This document shows positions 62,322 to 64,000 of a DNA stretch of 64,000 bases, in pieces. The notes under the pieces are model-generated. The model had not been told where the DNA came from, ran no database searches, and was given only the letters and a program-made list of their open reading frames with translations. The first letter of the stretch is position 1. Each line of letters opens with the position of its first letter. A program made the position numbers and the translations under genes. The stretch is from an uncultured Campylobacter sp. (GTDB lineage Bacteria > Campylobacterota > Campylobacteria > Campylobacterales > Campylobacteraceae): NCBI RefSeq assembly GCF_905373215.1, contig NZ_CAJPRT010000008.1, positions 42,345-106,344 of the forward strand, written 5' to 3'.

Positions 62322-63811
62322 TGGCGTATATGAGCGTGAGCTTCACCCACAAAAACACGGACATCACGGTGCGCGAGAAACTTTCGTTTTCAAACGACGT
62401 GCGCAAGAAAGAAATTTTGCGCCTTTTGGCTTCGAACTCCGCGATAGAGGAGTGTTTGGTGCTAAGCACCTGCAACCGCGTTGAAATTTTTACCGTCGTA
62501 AGCGACTTTGATGAAGCGCAAAAGTTCGTGCTTTTGGCACTTTCGCGCATTAGCGGCGTGAGCTTTGAAGAGCTGCAAAACCTAGCCGACATATATGAGG
62601 ATCGCGGCGCGATACACCACCTTTTCGCCGTTGCAGCCTCTCTTGACAGCCTCGTAGTGGGCGAAACGCAGATAGTAGGCCAGCTCAAAGACGCCTATAA
62701 ATTCGCGATGCAAAACGCTCGCGCCGGCGCTCAAATCGCAAAAGCCATAGATGAAGCGCTAAAGTGCGCGGCGCGCATCCGCAACCAAACCGAAATTTCA
62801 AAAAATCCGATCTCGGTCTCAAGCGTCGCCGTGGCGATGGCAAAGGACAGGCTGGGCTCCTTGCAGGGCGCGGACGCCGTGGTAGTGGGCGCGGGAGAGA
62901 TGAGCGAGCTAGCGTGCAAACACCTGCTCGCAAACGGCGTTAATATCACGATCTTGAACCGAAATTTAGCCGGTGCGCAGAGGCTAGCCGCCTCGTTGCT
63001 TGGCGAGAATTCCTTGGATGCGAAAGATTGCGCGGATGAAAATCCCGCGCAAAAACAAAATTCCAAAGACGGCGTAAATTTTAATAAAGAGATTTTCGCA
63101 GACAGCAATGAATCTCGCATAGCAGGCGAAAATCCCAAGGACGATAAAAATTCCACCGCCTGCGCGAATTTCTCCGCACAGGCGCAATCCCGCATTAAAA
63201 TCGATAGCCTTGATAATCTCAAAAAATACCTAAACGTAAATAGCCTATTTTTCAGCGCTACTGGCTCGCAAGAGCCGATCATTACCGATAGCTTGCTTGA
63301 GCCCAAAAGCTTTAAGCGATATTTTTTCGATATAGCCGTGCCGCGCGACGTAGAGCTTAGTCAGAGCGAGGATGTCGAGGTTTACAGCGTCGATGATTTG
63401 GAGGAGATCGTAAAGAAAAATTTGCTGCTTCGCGAGGAGCAGGCGCAGATCGCTTACTCGATCGTGGCGAAATGCACGAATGAATTTTTCAAATGGCTCA
63501 AGGCAGCGGCATCCACGCCGATCATCAAGGCTTTGCGCCAAAGCGCGAAACAAGTAGCCGAGCTAGAGCTAGCCAAAGCGCTTAAAAAGGGCTATCTAAA
63601 GCACAGCGATGCAGAGGAGGCGCGCAAGCTTATCCATCAGGTTTTTAAAGCGTTTTTGCACGCTCCGACGATAAATTTAAAAAACCTTGGCGACGCGGAT
63701 AATGCCGATAACGCGGTAAACGCGCTCGTCGAAATTTTTGAACTGCAAGAAAACTACGAAAAATTTTTAAATCAAGAAAATGAGAAAAAGGACAGACAGA
63801 ATGAAATTTAG
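62321..63811 (+). CDS. hemA: Glutamyl-tRNA reductase with an insert
   Basis: First step of C5-pathway haem synthesis: Glu-tRNA to glutamate-1-semialdehyde. 496 residues against about 430. Catalytic Cys51 in VLSTCNRVEIF, SLVVGETQIVGQLKDAY, and the NADPH fold VVVGAGEMSELACKHLL (187-203). Residues about 228-293 (KDCADENPAQ, GVNFNKEIFA, CANFSAQAQS) are a hydrophilic insert within the NADPH-binding domain. The fold resumes at SLFFSATGSQEPI. GGGAG lies 5 nt before ATG 62321, which overlaps the upstream stop. proS begins inside its last codons. Confidence 0.92.
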   Translation: MAYMSVSFTHKNTDITVREKLSFSNDVRKKEILRLLASNSAIEECLVLSTCNRVEIFTVVSDFDEAQKFVLLALSRISGVSFEELQNLADIYEDRGAIHHLFAVAASLDSLVVGETQIVGQLKDAYKFAMQNARAGAQIAKAIDEALKCAARIRNQTEISKNPISVSSVAVAMAKDRLGSLQGADAVVVGAGEMSELACKHLLANGVNITILNRNLAGAQRLAASLLGENSLDAKDCADENPAQKQNSKDGVNFNKEIFADSNESRIAGENPKDDKNSTACANFSAQAQSRIKIDSLDNLKKYLNVNSLFFSATGSQEPIITDSLLEPKSFKRYFFDIAVPRDVELSQSEDVEVYSVDDLEEIVKKNLLLREEQAQIAYSIVAKCTNEFFKWLKAAASTPIIKALRQSAKQVAELELAKALKKGYLKHSDAEEARKLIHQVFKAFLHAPTINLKNLGDADNADNAVNALVEIFELQENYEKFLNQENEKKDRQNEI

Positions 63812-64000
63812 CAAGCTTTTCGCTCCGAGCCTAAAAGAGGCCCCCAGAGACGCGGTACTACCTAGCCACGCGCTTTTGATCCGCGCGGGATTTATCGAGC
63901 AGCTGGGCAGCGGGCTTTATAATTTTTTGCCGCTAGGAAAGATAGTGCTAGAGCGGATCTGCGCCGTCATCAGGCAGGAGATGGACGCTGCGGGCGCGCA
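63801..64000 (+). CDS. proS: Prolyl-tRNA synthetase, 3' truncated by the window edge
   Basis: ATG 63801 lies 11 nt inside hemA, with AAAAAGGA upstream. The 66 visible codons (KFSKLFAPSLKEAP, LLIRAGFIEQLGSGLYNFLP, LGKIVLERICAVIRQEMDAAG) match the start of bacterial-type ProS. Order hemA-proS is as in C. jejuni. Confidence 0.95.
   Translation, partial: MKFSKLFAPSLKEAPRDAVLPSHALLIRAGFIEQLGSGLYNFLPLGKIVLERICAVIRQEMDAAGA

Overview
The window looks like a chromosomal segment of an oral-type Campylobacter, most like C. gracilis. This is inferred from gene content and from a GC content that looks moderate (mid-40s percent by eye, not computed). Supporting gene content: oorDABC next to mdh, a desulforubrerythrin, the single-recombinase XerH, ubiX-coaD-tmk, a LolC-type permease next to secA and lolA, and a DUF2018-prenyl synthase-hemA-proS run as in C. 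jejuni. Both window edges cut genes: an unidentified ORF at the left and proS at the right.

Layout. 1-6.8 kb: a minus-strand efflux operon (HlyD-type adaptor, fused two-domain ATPase, an odd repeat-rich ORF, an ABC-2 permease, and a further ORF running off the edge). 7-10 kb: flavodoxin, a glycine-zipper lipoprotein and two tandem Sel1-like secreted proteins. 10-15 kb: oorDABC, mdh and mltG. 15-19 kb: an AsmA/YhdP-like protein and xerH. 19.7-23.5 kb: desulforubrerythrin, a SixA-like phosphatase, a rhomboid protease and an NlpC/P60 lipoprotein. 23.6-31 kb: murA, moeA, tRNA-Gly, ubiX, coaD, an unknown, tmk and an unknown. 31.6-34.6 kb: a large TonB-dependent receptor with a CT repeat in its signal peptide. 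35-36 kb: a small membrane protein and a probable pseudogene. 36.5-43.5 kb: one tight minus-strand operon folD-lepB-rpiB-x-apt-dedA-pepA-ychF. 43.8-55.3 kb: a small lipoprotein, lolC-like, secA, lolA, a tyrosine phosphatase, fxsA, hemC, two unknowns, yjbR and rarA. 56-58.7 kb: a sulfur operon metY-rrf2-cysK. 58.9-64 kb: a small unknown, a HAD phosphatase, DUF2018, a prenyl synthase, hemA and proS.

The most striking signal is not a gene. The six-base motif RAATTY (AAATTT, GAATTT, AAATTC, GAATTC), often as the perfect palindrome AAATTTTAAAATTT, is packed into nearly every intergenic gap. It is also packed into long in-frame insertions in otherwise ordinary proteins (RpiB, a HEAT-like protein, the ABC permease and ATPase, HemA, prenyl synthase, a HAD phosphatase, SixA, LMW-PTP). 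In sampled gaps nearly all AATT tetramers sit inside RAATTY, whereas conserved cores carry few copies. RAATTY is, to my knowledge, the target of the C. jejuni CtsM methyltransferase, which marks DNA for natural transformation. I therefore propose, as inference, that the genome has accumulated these sites like an uptake sequence, including in protein loops. No methyltransferase or competence gene lies in the window.
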